From Kribbella flavida DSM 17836 (lineage in GTDB: Bacteria; Actinomycetota; Actinomycetes; Propionibacteriales; Kribbellaceae): a stretch of 64,000 bases of DNA. Under the pieces are notes generated by a model that was not told the DNA's origin, ran no database searches, and saw nothing but the letters and a program-made list of their open reading frames with translations. Numbering within the stretch: the stretch's first letter is position 1; the number at the start of each line of letters is the position of its first letter. The stretch lies in NCBI RefSeq assembly GCF_000024345.1, contig NC_013729.1:3286001-3350000 (forward strand), written 5' to 3'. Made by a program: the position numbers and the translations under genes. Positions 16,742 to 26,028 of the stretch are shown in pieces.

Positions 16742-19700
16742 CCGACCTCCTGCGCGCACCACTGAAGCGACTGAAGACCGGCAGCCCGGAGCAGGTGGTG
16801 TGGCGAGCTCGTCTCGTCCTGGGCTGCCTGCTCCTGGTCGCGCTGTGCTTCCACCAGGCGCCGGGCAAGATCGTGCCGGACACCAAGCTGGACCTCACGG
16901 CGAACCCCGGCGCCTTCCTGGCCCGGGCACTGCACCTGTGGGATCCGCAGGGCGCCTTCGGGCAGCTGCAGAACCAGGCCTACGGCTACCTGCTGCCGAT
17001 GGGCCCGTTCCACTGGCTGTTCGATTCGCTGAGCGTGCCCGACTGGGCCTTCCAGCGACTGTGGTGGTCCCTGGTCCTGTGTACGGCGTTCGTCGGCGTC
17101 TGGAAGCTGGCGGGCGCGCTCGGCTACGGAGCGCCTTGGGCACGGTTCACCGTCGCGCTGCTCTACGCCCTGAGCCCGCGGATGCTCGGCGAGGTCGCGA
17201 TCACCTCCATCGAGGTGTGGCCGATCGCGATGGCTCCGTGGGTCCTGCTGCCGCTGGTCACCCCACGGGCACGGTCGGGCTGGTGGCGGGTCGGCTGGTC
17301 GGCGGTCGCCTTCGCCCTGGTCGGCGGAGTGAACGCGGTGGCGACCGGGGCGACGCTCGTGCTGCCCGCGCTGTGGATCCTCACCCGCCGGCTCGACCGG
17401 GCGACGCTGAAGATCGCGGTGGGCTGGTTCGGCTGCATCGTGGCGGTGTCGTTCTGGTGGCTGGTGCCGCTGCTGCTGCTCGGCCGCCACAGCCCGCCGT
17501 TCCTGGACTGGATCGAGAACGCGGCCACGACCACCAACACCGCCAGCATCTTCGAGTCCTTCCGCGGCACGTCGCAGTGGCTGAACTTCCTGGCCACCGG
17601 CGGCGGTCCCAGCTGGCCTGCGGGCTGGCTGTTCGTGACCCAGCCGACGCTGATCCTGACGACAGCCGTCGTCGCGCTGGTGGGACTGGTCGGCCTGGCG
17701 ATGGGCTCGCTGAAGAACAGGGGCTTCCTGCAACTGTCAGTCGTCGCCGGGCTCCTGCTGCTCACGCTGGGCCATCACAGCTCGCCGCTGTCCGGCCCGG
17801 TCCAGGACCTGCTGGACGGACCGCTCGCTGCGCTGCGGAACACGCACAAGTTCGAGCTGGTCGTCCGGCTACCTCTCGCACTGGCTGCCGCACACGCACT
17901 GACCCGGCTGTCGAGCTGGGCGACGGCCCGCGGTGTACAGCGTCGCCTGGTCCCTGCGTTGGCGGCATGCCTGGTGGTGTCCGTGGCGACTCCGGCGATG
18001 TTCGCTCAGCTGCCCCGGACGGAGAGCTACCAGGCGATGCCCGCGCACTGGAGCGAGGCGGCGACCTGGCTCGACAGTCAACCGACGACCGGCAGCGTGC
18101 TCGTCGTACCGGCTGCTTCCTTTGCGGACTTCACGTGGGGCTCCACGAAGGACGAACCGTTCCAGGCCCTGCTGAAGCGGCCGATGGCCGTGCGGGACGC
18201 GGTGCCACTCGGCTCAGCCGGTACGACGCGCTGGCTGGACGAGCTGGAGCGCCGGCTGGGCTCTGGAGTCGGTGACAAGACTCTGGTACAGGCGCTGAAC
18301 CGCGCCGGCATCCGGTACGTCGTCGTGCGCAACGACCTCCGCAACGACGTGCAGGTGAGCCCCGCCCTCGCGGTGCACGAGAGCCTGGCCGAGGCCGGTA
18401 TCGCTCGAGTGGCGTACTTCGGCCCGCCGACCGGCAGCCCGATCGAGGAGCCGGGGCTGACGCTCGACGAGCGGACCCGGCTGCCCTATCCGAGTGTGGA
18501 GATCTTCGACGTCGGCGAGGTCAGTCCGGCCCGGGTCGTTCCGCAGTCGCAGCTGGTCGAGGTGCGTGGCGGTTCGGAGGACGTGCCGTCGGTGCTGACC
18601 GCTCTGGGTCCGGACCGCGAGGCTGTGCTGAGCACGGACGTCGGCGGTCTACAGCTGCCGCTGATCCAGACCGACGGCCTGCAGCGCCGTGAGGTGACGG
18701 TCGGCCGGGCCGCTGAGAACTACTCGCCGGTGCTGACCGCCCAGGACCCCGGCCGGCAGGGACGCCGGACCCTCGACTACGTGCTGGACCCGGACGCGCC
18801 GCAGACGACGCGGTCGTGGGACGGCGGGCTCGCGGACGTCCGGGCCTCGTCGTCGGCCGCCGACGTGGATGCGACGCTGCGGACCGGCCCGGGCAACGGC
18901 CCGTTCGCGGCGGTCGACGGCGACCCGGCGACCCGGTGGGTGTCGGGCACGTTCGGGCAGAGCAGCGGTGAGTGGCTGGAGCTGACGTTCACCGCTCCGC
19001 GCCGGGTGGACGACCTCCAGGTCCAGTTCTCGTTGCAGGCACCGACGACCGATCCGGTCCGGACGCTGAAGGTCGAGACCGACGCCGGGTCGCTGACCAC
19101 GGTCGTCGAGGGCAACGACCGGCCGCAGCACCTTCCCGCGCCCGAGGGGGTCACCCAGCGGCTGCGGCTCAGTGTCGCGGTCACCGACGGCCGGAACCCG
19201 AACGGCGTGGCGATCGCCGAGGTTTCCCTGCCCGGCCTCACCCCGGTCAGCCGGCTCCAGGTACCGGCCGGGCCGGACCGGCAGCCGGACGCCCTGATCT
19301 TCCGCACCGCGCAGGCCGGTCGCTCGGCGTGCCTGCACTCCGGCACCCGGCCGCTGTGCCGGCAAGGGTTCGCCCGGGACTCCGAAGAGCCGACCGGTCT
19401 CTACCGCAGCATCGACTTGCCCGACGCCGCGTCGTACACGCTGCAGGGAACGGCGCTGCCGCGGGACGGCGCCGCGCTGGAGCGACTGCTGGTCGTTCCG
19501 CGCTCGATCACCGCCACCGCGTCCTCCCGGGCCGTGACGGCGCCGGAGGGACGGCCGGGTGCGGCGGTGGACACCGACCTCGGCACCGGCTGGATCGCCG
19601 CACCGGGGGACCCCCGGCCGACGCTGACCTTGAAGTTGCCAGGGGCAAGGAAACTGCAGGGCATCCAGTTCCTCAGCGACCCCTACCTGGCGGCGGCCCG

Positions 19701-20832
19701 GCCGAGCGAGGTCGCGGTCCGGTTCGACGGCGGCAAGCCGACGACGCTGAGAGTGACGCCGGAGGGATTCGTGACGTTCCCCGACCGGTTCACGCGGGTG
19801 CGTACGGTCGAGCTGGCGTTCACCGCGACCACCGACGTCGTCGACGTCGACTCGGCGACCGGCCTGGCCCGCAGGTTGCCCGTCGGGGTGGCCGAGCTGC
19901 GCATCCTCGGCGCCAACGACCTGCGCCGGCCGCTCGACCTGGACGCCGTCACCGGCGCCGTCTGCGGCTTCGGCCCGACGGTCCGGATCGACGGCGTGCC
20001 CGCGGCGACCAAGGTCGACGCGACGATGCGGGACGTGCTGCAGCGCCGGCCGGTGAAGTACGCGCTCTGTCAGCAGCCCTCGGTCGCGCTGCAGGGCGGC
20101 CGGCACACCGTGGACGTCGTCGCGAGCCAGGACTTCGTCCCGGTCGACGCGAAGTTCACCAGGACCGACGCGCCGAGGATCGCCACGGACCCCGCCAAGG
20201 GTGTCAACGTGTGGCGGCCCAACCCGGCCGCGCTGACCCTGGAAGTGCCGCCCGTTGCCGTTCCGTCGGTGCTCACAGTCGCCCAAAACTTCAGTTCGGG
20301 GTGGGAGGCCTACGACAGCACCGGACGGAAGCTCGTGCCGATCCGCATCGGCGGCTGGCAGCAGGGCTGGCTGCTCCCGGCCGGACCGGAGCAAGTGGTC
20401 ACCGCCCGCTTCGCGCCCGACCGCGACTACCGGGCCGGCCTGCTGGTCGGTCTGTGGGGCCTGGTGTTCGTCGCCGGATTCGCCGTCTTCTCCCGCCGCC
20501 GGTCACGCCACGCCGGGCACAGCCTGCGTGAGCTCGGGCGGTTGGGGCCATGGCCCGCGAGCGTGCTGATGGTGCTGGCCGGTACGTTCCTGGCCGGCTG
20601 GCTCGGGCTCGCGGTCACCGTGCTCGCCGCTGTGCTGGCCTGGTTGCTGGCCGGCCGGAGGATCGCCTTGACCGCAACCGTCGTCGGCGTGGTGCTGGCG
20701 GGGACCGCGGTCGCCGCGCTTCAGCCCTGGCCGGACGGGGGAGCGGGCCTGACCTCCGGGTTCGTCCAGGGGTCGGTGCTGCTCGGCGTCGCGCTGGCCG
20801 TGCTGTCCCGGCCGGCGGGCGAGACGTCGTAG
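16738..20832 (+). CDS. aftD: AftD-like alpha-(1->3)-arabinofuranosyltransferase with discoidin-type domains
   Basis: A 1364-residue membrane enzyme. The N-terminal half has about 10-11 membrane helices of the DUF3367/AftD GT-C type ('FHWLFDSLSVPDWAFQRLWW', 'FTVALLYALSPRMLGEVAIT'). The extracytoplasmic part contains two discoidin/F5-8C-like carbohydrate-binding modules near residues 700-830 and 920-1050 ('NGPFAAVDGDPATRWVSGTF'). A C-terminal helix bundle begins near residue 1236. Mycobacterial AftD (about 1400 residues) adds arabinofuranose to arabinogalactan and lipoarabinomannan; the acceptor here is unknown. The 3' end overlaps the converging acyltransferase gene by 112 bases. Confidence 0.85.
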   Translation: MTDLLRAPLKRLKTGSPEQVVWRARLVLGCLLLVALCFHQAPGKIVPDTKLDLTANPGAFLARALHLWDPQGAFGQLQNQAYGYLLPMGPFHWLFDSLSVPDWAFQRLWWSLVLCTAFVGVWKLAGALGYGAPWARFTVALLYALSPRMLGEVAITSIEVWPIAMAPWVLLPLVTPRARSGWWRVGWSAVAFALVGGVNAVATGATLVLPALWILTRRLDRATLKIAVGWFGCIVAVSFWWLVPLLLLGRHSPPFLDWIENAATTTNTASIFESFRGTSQWLNFLATGGGPSWPAGWLFVTQPTLILTTAVVALVGLVGLAMGSLKNRGFLQLSVVAGLLLLTLGHHSSPLSGPVQDLLDGPLAALRNTHKFELVVRLPLALAAAHALTRLSSWATARGVQRRLVPALAACLVVSVATPAMFAQLPRTESYQAMPAHWSEAATWLDSQPTTGSVLVVPAASFADFTWGSTKDEPFQALLKRPMAVRDAVPLGSAGTTRWLDELERRLGSGVGDKTLVQALNRAGIRYVVVRNDLRNDVQVSPALAVHESLAEAGIARVAYFGPPTGSPIEEPGLTLDERTRLPYPSVEIFDVGEVSPARVVPQSQLVEVRGGSEDVPSVLTALGPDREAVLSTDVGGLQLPLIQTDGLQRREVTVGRAAENYSPVLTAQDPGRQGRRTLDYVLDPDAPQTTRSWDGGLADVRASSSAADVDATLRTGPGNGPFAAVDGDPATRWVSGTFGQSSGEWLELTFTAPRRVDDLQVQFSLQAPTTDPVRTLKVETDAGSLTTVVEGNDRPQHLPAPEGVTQRLRLSVAVTDGRNPNGVAIAEVSLPGLTPVSRLQVPAGPDRQPDALIFRTAQAGRSACLHSGTRPLCRQGFARDSEEPTGLYRSIDLPDAASYTLQGTALPRDGAALERLLVVPRSITATASSRAVTAPEGRPGAAVDTDLGTGWIAAPGDPRPTLTLKLPGARKLQGIQFLSDPYLAAARPSEVAVRFDGGKPTTLRVTPEGFVTFPDRFTRVRTVELAFTATTDVVDVDSATGLARRLPVGVAELRILGANDLRRPLDLDAVTGAVCGFGPTVRIDGVPAATKVDATMRDVLQRRPVKYALCQQPSVALQGGRHTVDVVASQDFVPVDAKFTRTDAPRIATDPAKGVNVWRPNPAALTLEVPPVAVPSVLTVAQNFSSGWEAYDSTGRKLVPIRIGGWQQGWLLPAGPEQVVTARFAPDRDYRAGLLVGLWGLVFVAGFAVFSRRRSRHAGHSLRELGRLGPWPASVLMVLAGTFLAGWLGLAVTVLAAVLAWLLAGRRIALTATVVGVVLAGTAVAALQPWPDGGAGLTSGFVQGSVLLGVALAVLSRPAGETS

Positions 20833-21944
20833 GAGCGGTCGCGGCGACCGAGCCGCATGATCGGCCGCTCCATCAGGTAGTAGCTCGCGGCGGCGACCCC
20901 GGCCGAGACGACCAGGGTCGGCCAGAACAGCAGCGCGAAGTGGCCCTCGAACGGACCGATCCCGAAGACCTGCTGGACCAGGCTGAGCACGATCAGGTGG
21001 TAGCAGAACACGCCGTACGAGATGTCGCCCGCGACGTGACCGATCCGGCCGCCCAGCAGGGCCGCGGCCTGCCGGGTCGGCGCGATCGCCGGGAAGACCA
21101 CGCAGGCAGCGATCCCGGTGTAGAGCAGGTTCTTCACGAACGCCTGCCCGGCGCTCGGGGGAATCAGGCTGTACGGGCCGGCGATCGGGCTCGCCGCGAT
21201 CAGCAGCAGCACGGCCGCGATCGCCCAGATCGTGCCCGGGATCTTGGCCAACGTGTCGAGGGCCGAGCTGCCGAGCCGGCCGCTGCTGCGGGCGACCTGC
21301 CAGAGCGCGAAGCCCATGCCGACGCCGAACCAGCCGAGGTACCCGGGCAGCCAGAGCCCCGCCAGCGGGTGACCGGTCGCGTTGATCCCGGCCATCCAGA
21401 CCGGACCGAGCAGGGTGAACGCCGCGAGCACGGCCAGCCGACGGCGTACGGCCTGCCGGGTCGGGCGTTCGTAGCTGATCAGCAACCGGGCCAGGAACGG
21501 CAGCAGCAGGTAGAACGCCGCCTCGGTGGCCAGGCTCCACATCTGCGTCAGCCCACCGGCGGCGGGGGAGTCGACGTAGATCTGGGTCAGCGACGCGTGC
21601 CGCAGGTAGGTCGCCCAGGTGACGTCCTCCACCCGGGGGACCAGCAGCAGCGCCAGGACGACGGCCACCCAGAGCGCAGGCAGGATCCGCAGCGCGCGGT
21701 TCCGCAGGTAGGGCAGGGTCAGCGGCGGCTCGGTCTCGCTGAACCAGGCAACGACGTACGGACGGTAGAGCAGGAACCCGGAGATGGCGAAGAAGATCGC
21801 GACTCCGACGTCGAGCCGGGACAGCACGCCGGCGAACGGGCCGTTCACAGCGTCGCCGCTCTGGAAGCCGACGTGCGTGGTCAGGACGGCGAGGGCGCCG
21901 ACCGCGCGCAGTCCGTCGAGCGCCGGGAACCGTTCGCGTCTCAT
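20721..21944 (-). CDS. Acyltransferase family 3 membrane protein
   Basis: A 407-residue integral membrane O-acyltransferase. It starts 'RFPALDGLRAVGALAVLTTH' with the conserved early His, followed by 'DVGVAIFFAISGFLLYRPYV', both hallmarks of the Acyl_transf_3 (OafA/NodX) family; about 10 helices follow. It should acylate an extracytoplasmic sugar. ATG at 21944 is chosen because it starts at the family N-terminus with an AGGTGA site upstream. The same length is remembered for mycobacterial Rv0228. The last 37 codons lie opposite the end of the aftD gene, and the start overlaps the upstream gene by 4 bases. Confidence 0.9.
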   Translation of the reverse strand: MRRERFPALDGLRAVGALAVLTTHVGFQSGDAVNGPFAGVLSRLDVGVAIFFAISGFLLYRPYVVAWFSETEPPLTLPYLRNRALRILPALWVAVVLALLLVPRVEDVTWATYLRHASLTQIYVDSPAAGGLTQMWSLATEAAFYLLLPFLARLLISYERPTRQAVRRRLAVLAAFTLLGPVWMAGINATGHPLAGLWLPGYLGWFGVGMGFALWQVARSSGRLGSSALDTLAKIPGTIWAIAAVLLLIAASPIAGPYSLIPPSAGQAFVKNLLYTGIAACVVFPAIAPTRQAAALLGGRIGHVAGDISYGVFCYHLIVLSLVQQVFGIGPFEGHFALLFWPTLVVSAGVAAASYYLMERPIMRLGRRDRSYDVSPAGRDSTASATPSSTDPWTNPEVRPAPPSGQG

Positions 21945-23764
21945 CCACTCACCTGCGGTAGTCCGATCTCGACACTGCCGACACAGAGGCTGCTGTCCAG
22001 AGCTGTTGTGCGCAACCGGACCGCCGCGAGGTCGGTCACCGGTGTCGGTCCGAGGTACATGTTCGCAAAGCCTGCCACCGACGCACCCGGCGGCACCGGG
22101 ACCTGGACAGCACGACCGTTCGTCCCGACCAGCTCGAGCTCGACGGTGTTCTGGCGGCCGGCCAGGTAGCTGAACTTGACGAACCACGCGGCCGGAGGGA
22201 CCTGCGGCGTCCTCAGTCGCAGCGGCAGCGTCACCGTGTTCACGCCTTCGAGGTGCAGCGCGCAGAACTTGTTGCCCTTGGGCGGAATCACCGCCTCGGC
22301 CCAGACGCTGAGCCGGGCCGGATGGATCCTGCCGCTGTCGTCGACCAGCCGCGGCTCACTGGTCGAAGCCTGCAGCTGGAAGGGAATCTCGGCCGTGCGC
22401 AGCACCGGGGACAACCGCGAGTCCTTGACCAGGATGTTGGACAGCGCGCCGGGCAACCGGGTGTCCCACAGGTTCACCGAAGGTCCGGCCTCGTCCAGCT
22501 CGGCCCGCAACGTCGCGAAGTACGCGCGGGACGGGTTGTCGTCCCAGTACTGCGCGAAGCCGGCCGTCGACACGACCGAGCCGGCGGTCCAGCCGAGCAG
22601 GGCACACATCCCCGCCACCGGGACGACGGGGCCGAAGCGGACCAGGCCGATCGGCAGGCGGACCGCCCGCCCGGTGAGCACGACGGCGAGGATCAAGGGG
22701 ATCGAGAGGTCCGACCAGTAGTGGTAGTGCACGGTGAACACGTCGCCGAACACGTCGTACCGGCCGTAGGCGATCAGGAAAAGCGTCGCCAGGGTGTAGA
22801 TCCCGACCGAGGCCCAGAGCAGCAGCGCCCGGCGATCGTGCCGCCAGGCGGTGAGCAGCAGGACCGCCGCGACGACGCCCCCGAGCACGAGCGCGGCGAC
22901 GGGCGCGTTCGCCGTACCGAAGGCGCCGGAGATCGGGGTCCAGCTCCACGGACCGCCTGCAAGAGCAGCCACCGGTACGGCGAACGCGCGGGCGGCCAGG
23001 TCGAGCATCGTGCCGACGCCCGGCAGCTCGCCACTCGACGGCTGACCGTAGGTGGCGTAGACGATGCTGAAGGCAACCACCGGGACAGCCAGCGCGACGG
23101 CGTACGGCGCGGTTCGGCGGAGCCAGGGGCGGAGCGGGGTGTCGCGGAGGTAGAGCGCGAGCGCGATCGCCGTGACCAGGATCAGGCCGGACTTCTCCCA
23201 GCAGGCCAAGGAGATCAGCAGCGAGACAGGGCCGTAAGCAACTGCCCGGACCCGGTGTCCGGCGTACCAGTCGAGGGTGGCGTGCAGCAGCAGGAGACCG
23301 AAGACGTGGGCGGGCAGGTTGTTGACGCCGCTCGACAGGGACATGAACGACGGCATGCTGAGGGCGCTCAGGGCGTACAGCAGCGTGCCGGCCGGCACCC
23401 ACCAGCTCGCTCTCAGCAGCCGGAGCAGCAGCAGGCCGAACAAGGTGATCGCCAGCGCCTGCAGCAGCATCCGCCAGGCGACAGTGACGTCCCAGTTCAG
23501 CGGCGCGACGGCGGCGAAGGTCGCGTAGGTGAAGCGCAGTCCCGGTGCGAGGTGGTCGTTCAAGGGGGTCAGCAGCTCGGCCGGCGCGAAGCCCCGGCCG
23601 CCCTGGACCAGGAACTCCAGGTCGTCGCTCAACCAGGATCCCCGGCGGGCGAGCAGGCCGAGAACACCTGCCTGGACGAGCGCGATCGCGATCACCACGG
23701 CGCGCAGAACCGCCGGTTCGGGCGCGTGACGAGGCCGCGCGAGTGTGCCCCACATCCCCCTCAT
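21941..23764 (-). CDS. Multi-pass membrane protein with extracytoplasmic C-terminal domain (GT-C-like)
   Basis: A 607-residue protein. About 10-12 membrane helices occupy residues 20-400 ('LARRGSWLSDDLEFLVQGG' supplies an early acidic loop as in GT-C enzymes), followed by a soluble C-terminal beta-rich part of about 200 residues. It is translationally coupled to the downstream acyltransferase (4-base overlap), so the pair may build and acylate the same envelope glycan. No specific enzyme family could be assigned with confidence. ATG 23764 or the next ATG four codons later could be used. Confidence 0.7.
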   Translation of the reverse strand: MRGMWGTLARPRHAPEPAVLRAVVIAIALVQAGVLGLLARRGSWLSDDLEFLVQGGRGFAPAELLTPLNDHLAPGLRFTYATFAAVAPLNWDVTVAWRMLLQALAITLFGLLLLRLLRASWWVPAGTLLYALSALSMPSFMSLSSGVNNLPAHVFGLLLLHATLDWYAGHRVRAVAYGPVSLLISLACWEKSGLILVTAIALALYLRDTPLRPWLRRTAPYAVALAVPVVAFSIVYATYGQPSSGELPGVGTMLDLAARAFAVPVAALAGGPWSWTPISGAFGTANAPVAALVLGGVVAAVLLLTAWRHDRRALLLWASVGIYTLATLFLIAYGRYDVFGDVFTVHYHYWSDLSIPLILAVVLTGRAVRLPIGLVRFGPVVPVAGMCALLGWTAGSVVSTAGFAQYWDDNPSRAYFATLRAELDEAGPSVNLWDTRLPGALSNILVKDSRLSPVLRTAEIPFQLQASTSEPRLVDDSGRIHPARLSVWAEAVIPPKGNKFCALHLEGVNTVTLPLRLRTPQVPPAAWFVKFSYLAGRQNTVELELVGTNGRAVQVPVPPGASVAGFANMYLGPTPVTDLAAVRLRTTALDSSLCVGSVEIGLPQVSG

Positions 23765-23875
23765 GGGCCCGGACTATATGTCAGTTCGGCACCACCCGGA
23801 TTTGGTACGGCCAATGTCTGTTCATCGTGGCTACTCGCTGGTAGCGTCCCGCGGACAGAACCGGGAGGGGTTGAA

Positions 23876-24964
23876 GTGGGGAATCGCAGTCGGACCCTGG
23901 TGATCGCACTGGGGATCTTCTTCGTCGGGGTGGCCGTGCTGGCCAAGTTCTACGCGTATCCGACGCTGGCGGTGGCGCCGGCCGACCAGGTCGCGCACAC
24001 CGTGTCCACGACGCAGCAGGACGCCACGGTCTTCGTCGTGGCGACCCAGAAGGAGACCCAACTGCCACTGACCTCGACGCGGACCGTGCGCGGCGACGTG
24101 GTCGCGGCCGAGAAGATCAGCGAGGCGCTGGACCGCGAGGTGGTGGTCTTCGACACCGCGGTCGTCACCGACGACGACCCGCAGTACCAGTTCCCGGCCG
24201 AGGACGACGCCAAGCGGGACGAGAAGGCGCCGCTGAGCTTCGTGCAGGAGCGGGTCGTGCTCGACGCGCACACCGGCGAGGCGGTCCGGTGGAACCCGGA
24301 CCCGGCCAAGGACAACAGCGGCGAGTACATCACCACGACGCTGAACCCGAACGACCGCAAGCGGCCCGGCGACCCGGTGTTCAAGGGGCACGAAGGCCTG
24401 GTGCTGAAGTTCCCGTTCGGCACCGAGAAGAAGACGTACCAGTTCTGGGACAGCACGCTGCGCAAGGCCTTCCCGATCGAGTTCCAGGAAGAGACCGAGC
24501 TGCTCGGGCTGAAGGTGTACAAGTTCGTGCAGGACGTGCCGAAGTCCGAGGTGCCGCTGGTGACGCCGCTGAAGGTGCCCGGAGCGATGGTGGAGGCGAC
24601 CGGCCAGGACGCGGTCGAGGTGCAGCGCAGCTACCAGAACATCCGGACGCTGTGGATCGAGCCGGTCACCGGGGCGATCATCAAGGGCGAGGAGAAGCAG
24701 TTCGCCACCATCGACTACCAGGGCGAGGCGAAGATCACCGCCACCGAGGCGACGATCGCCTACAACGACGCGACGGTGAAGAAGAACGTCGAAGGTGCGC
24801 AGGAGAACGGGCGCGAAGAGGGCGGCTACCAGGAGAAGGCCTCGCAACTGCACCTGATCGGCTTCTGGGTGCCGCTGCTGTCGCTGATCGTCGGCCTGCT
24901 GCTGCTGGCCGCCGCCGCGTTCTTCTCCCTGCGCCCCCGCACCGCCCGCCGCGCCGCCGGCTAG
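23876..24964 (+). CDS. DUF3068 / PorA-family membrane-anchored protein
   Basis: A 362-residue protein with an N-terminal membrane helix ('TLVIALGIFFVGVAVLAKFY'), a large exported domain, and a second helix at the C-terminus ('LIGFWVPLLSLIVGLLLLAA') followed by an Arg-rich tail. This is the DUF3068 layout, often named porin PorA family protein; mycobacterial Rv0227c is a relative. GTG at 23876 is preceded by GGGAGGGG at five bases. A possible -10 TAGCGT lies at 23842-23847. Function is unknown, but the linkage to AftD and acyltransferase genes points to envelope assembly. Confidence 0.85.
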   Translation: MGNRSRTLVIALGIFFVGVAVLAKFYAYPTLAVAPADQVAHTVSTTQQDATVFVVATQKETQLPLTSTRTVRGDVVAAEKISEALDREVVVFDTAVVTDDDPQYQFPAEDDAKRDEKAPLSFVQERVVLDAHTGEAVRWNPDPAKDNSGEYITTTLNPNDRKRPGDPVFKGHEGLVLKFPFGTEKKTYQFWDSTLRKAFPIEFQEETELLGLKVYKFVQDVPKSEVPLVTPLKVPGAMVEATGQDAVEVQRSYQNIRTLWIEPVTGAIIKGEEKQFATIDYQGEAKITATEATIAYNDATVKKNVEGAQENGREEGGYQEKASQLHLIGFWVPLLSLIVGLLLLAAAAFFSLRPRTARRAAG

Positions 24965-24993
24965 CCCCGCCGACGGCCCCCCGCGCGCACGCA

Positions 24994-25083
24994 CATTTTC
25001 GAGGGATAACCCGCCACCTTGTGGGTTCACCTGGTCGTATGCGGGGGGAGAACCCACAACTTGGCGGGTTCTCCCCGGAAATG
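24994..25083. repeat. Long imperfect palindrome, copy A of a dispersed family
   Basis: About 33 bases on each side form a near-perfect inverted repeat: the left arm carries GATAACCCGCCACCTTGTGG and the right arm reads GAGAACCCGCCAAGTTGTGG on the other strand. The loop holds TATGCGGGGGG. It lies between the converging DUF3068 and methyltransferase genes. Related copies are at 43019-43099 and 53729-53818. It could fold in RNA from either direction and act as a bidirectional terminator. Confidence 0.85.
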
Positions 25084-25118
25084 GGGAGGCGGCGGGTGGC
25101 CGGGGAGTTGGGGTGGGG

Positions 25119-25910
25119 TCAGGGTTTGTGGGTGGACCAGATGGCGGTGCCGGGGATGAGGCGGCCGCGGGCGGGGCCCCAGCCGCCCCAGACCTGGTCG
25201 TGGCCGGCCGGCCATTCCGGTTCGAGCAGGTCGTCGACGACGAAGCCGGCGCCGGTGAGGGCGCGGATCCAGTCGCCGGTGGTCCGGTGGTGCTCGGCGT
25301 AGACGGCGACCCCGTGCTCGTCCACCTCGACGTACGGCGCCCGGTCGAAGTACGACTGGGTGATCCGCAGGCCGGCCGGGGTCGGGTCGTCGGGCAGGCT
25401 CCAGCGGATCGGGTGCGTGACCGAGAAGACCAGAACGCCCGCGGGCTTGAGCGTCCGGGCGATCTCGCGCAGCGCGGCCTCGGCGTCGGCAACGAACGGC
25501 AACGCACCGAAGGCCGAGCAGGCGAGGTCGAAGGTCGCGTCGGCGAACGGGATCGCGGTCGCGTCGGCGGCCACCGTCCGGACCGCCGTACCGGTCCGCC
25601 GGTCGAGCTGCCGGCCGATCCGCAGCTGCTCGACCGAGATGTCGAAGGCAACGGTGTCGGCACCCTGCTTGGTCAGCCAGCGAGCGCACTGCGCGGCTCC
25701 GCACCCGACCTCGAGGATTCGCTTGCCCCGCAGGTCGCCGAGCAACCGCGCGGACTCCTCGTCGATGCCCTCGGGACACCAGATGAACCGGTCGTCGCCG
25801 AGAAACGCGCCGTGCTGCTCGAGGTACTCGCCGGCGGCCGCGTCCCAGTAGGTCCGGCTGGCTCTCGAGGTTTCGGCCTCGGTCAACTCGATACGTCGCG
25901 GCTCGACCAC
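25119..25910 (-). CDS. Class I SAM-dependent methyltransferase
   Basis: A 263-residue methyltransferase of the Methyltransf_11 type. SAM-binding motif I is 'ILEVGCGAAQCARWL' near residue 66; 'AFDISVEQL' carries motif II, and 'DLACSAFGALPFV' is the post-II strand. The N-terminal 'RTYWDAAAGEYLEQHG' is a common cap in actinobacterial homologues. Substrate is unknown. It converges on the DUF3068 gene across palindrome A. Confidence 0.87.
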   Translation of the reverse strand: MVEPRRIELTEAETSRASRTYWDAAAGEYLEQHGAFLGDDRFIWCPEGIDEESARLLGDLRGKRILEVGCGAAQCARWLTKQGADTVAFDISVEQLRIGRQLDRRTGTAVRTVAADATAIPFADATFDLACSAFGALPFVADAEAALREIARTLKPAGVLVFSVTHPIRWSLPDDPTPAGLRITQSYFDRAPYVEVDEHGVAVYAEHHRTTGDWIRALTGAGFVVDDLLEPEWPAGHDQVWGGWGPARGRLIPGTAIWSTHKP

Positions 25911-26028
25911 GGAATCACCCTATCCGGACTCCGCCTGTACGCCGGTTTGAGATCAGCGGCCGGTCGGTGCGTCCCGGGGTCTGCAGCCCCCGAGACGATC
26001 CTGCGCGGACCGGCCGGCCGCGCTGCGG

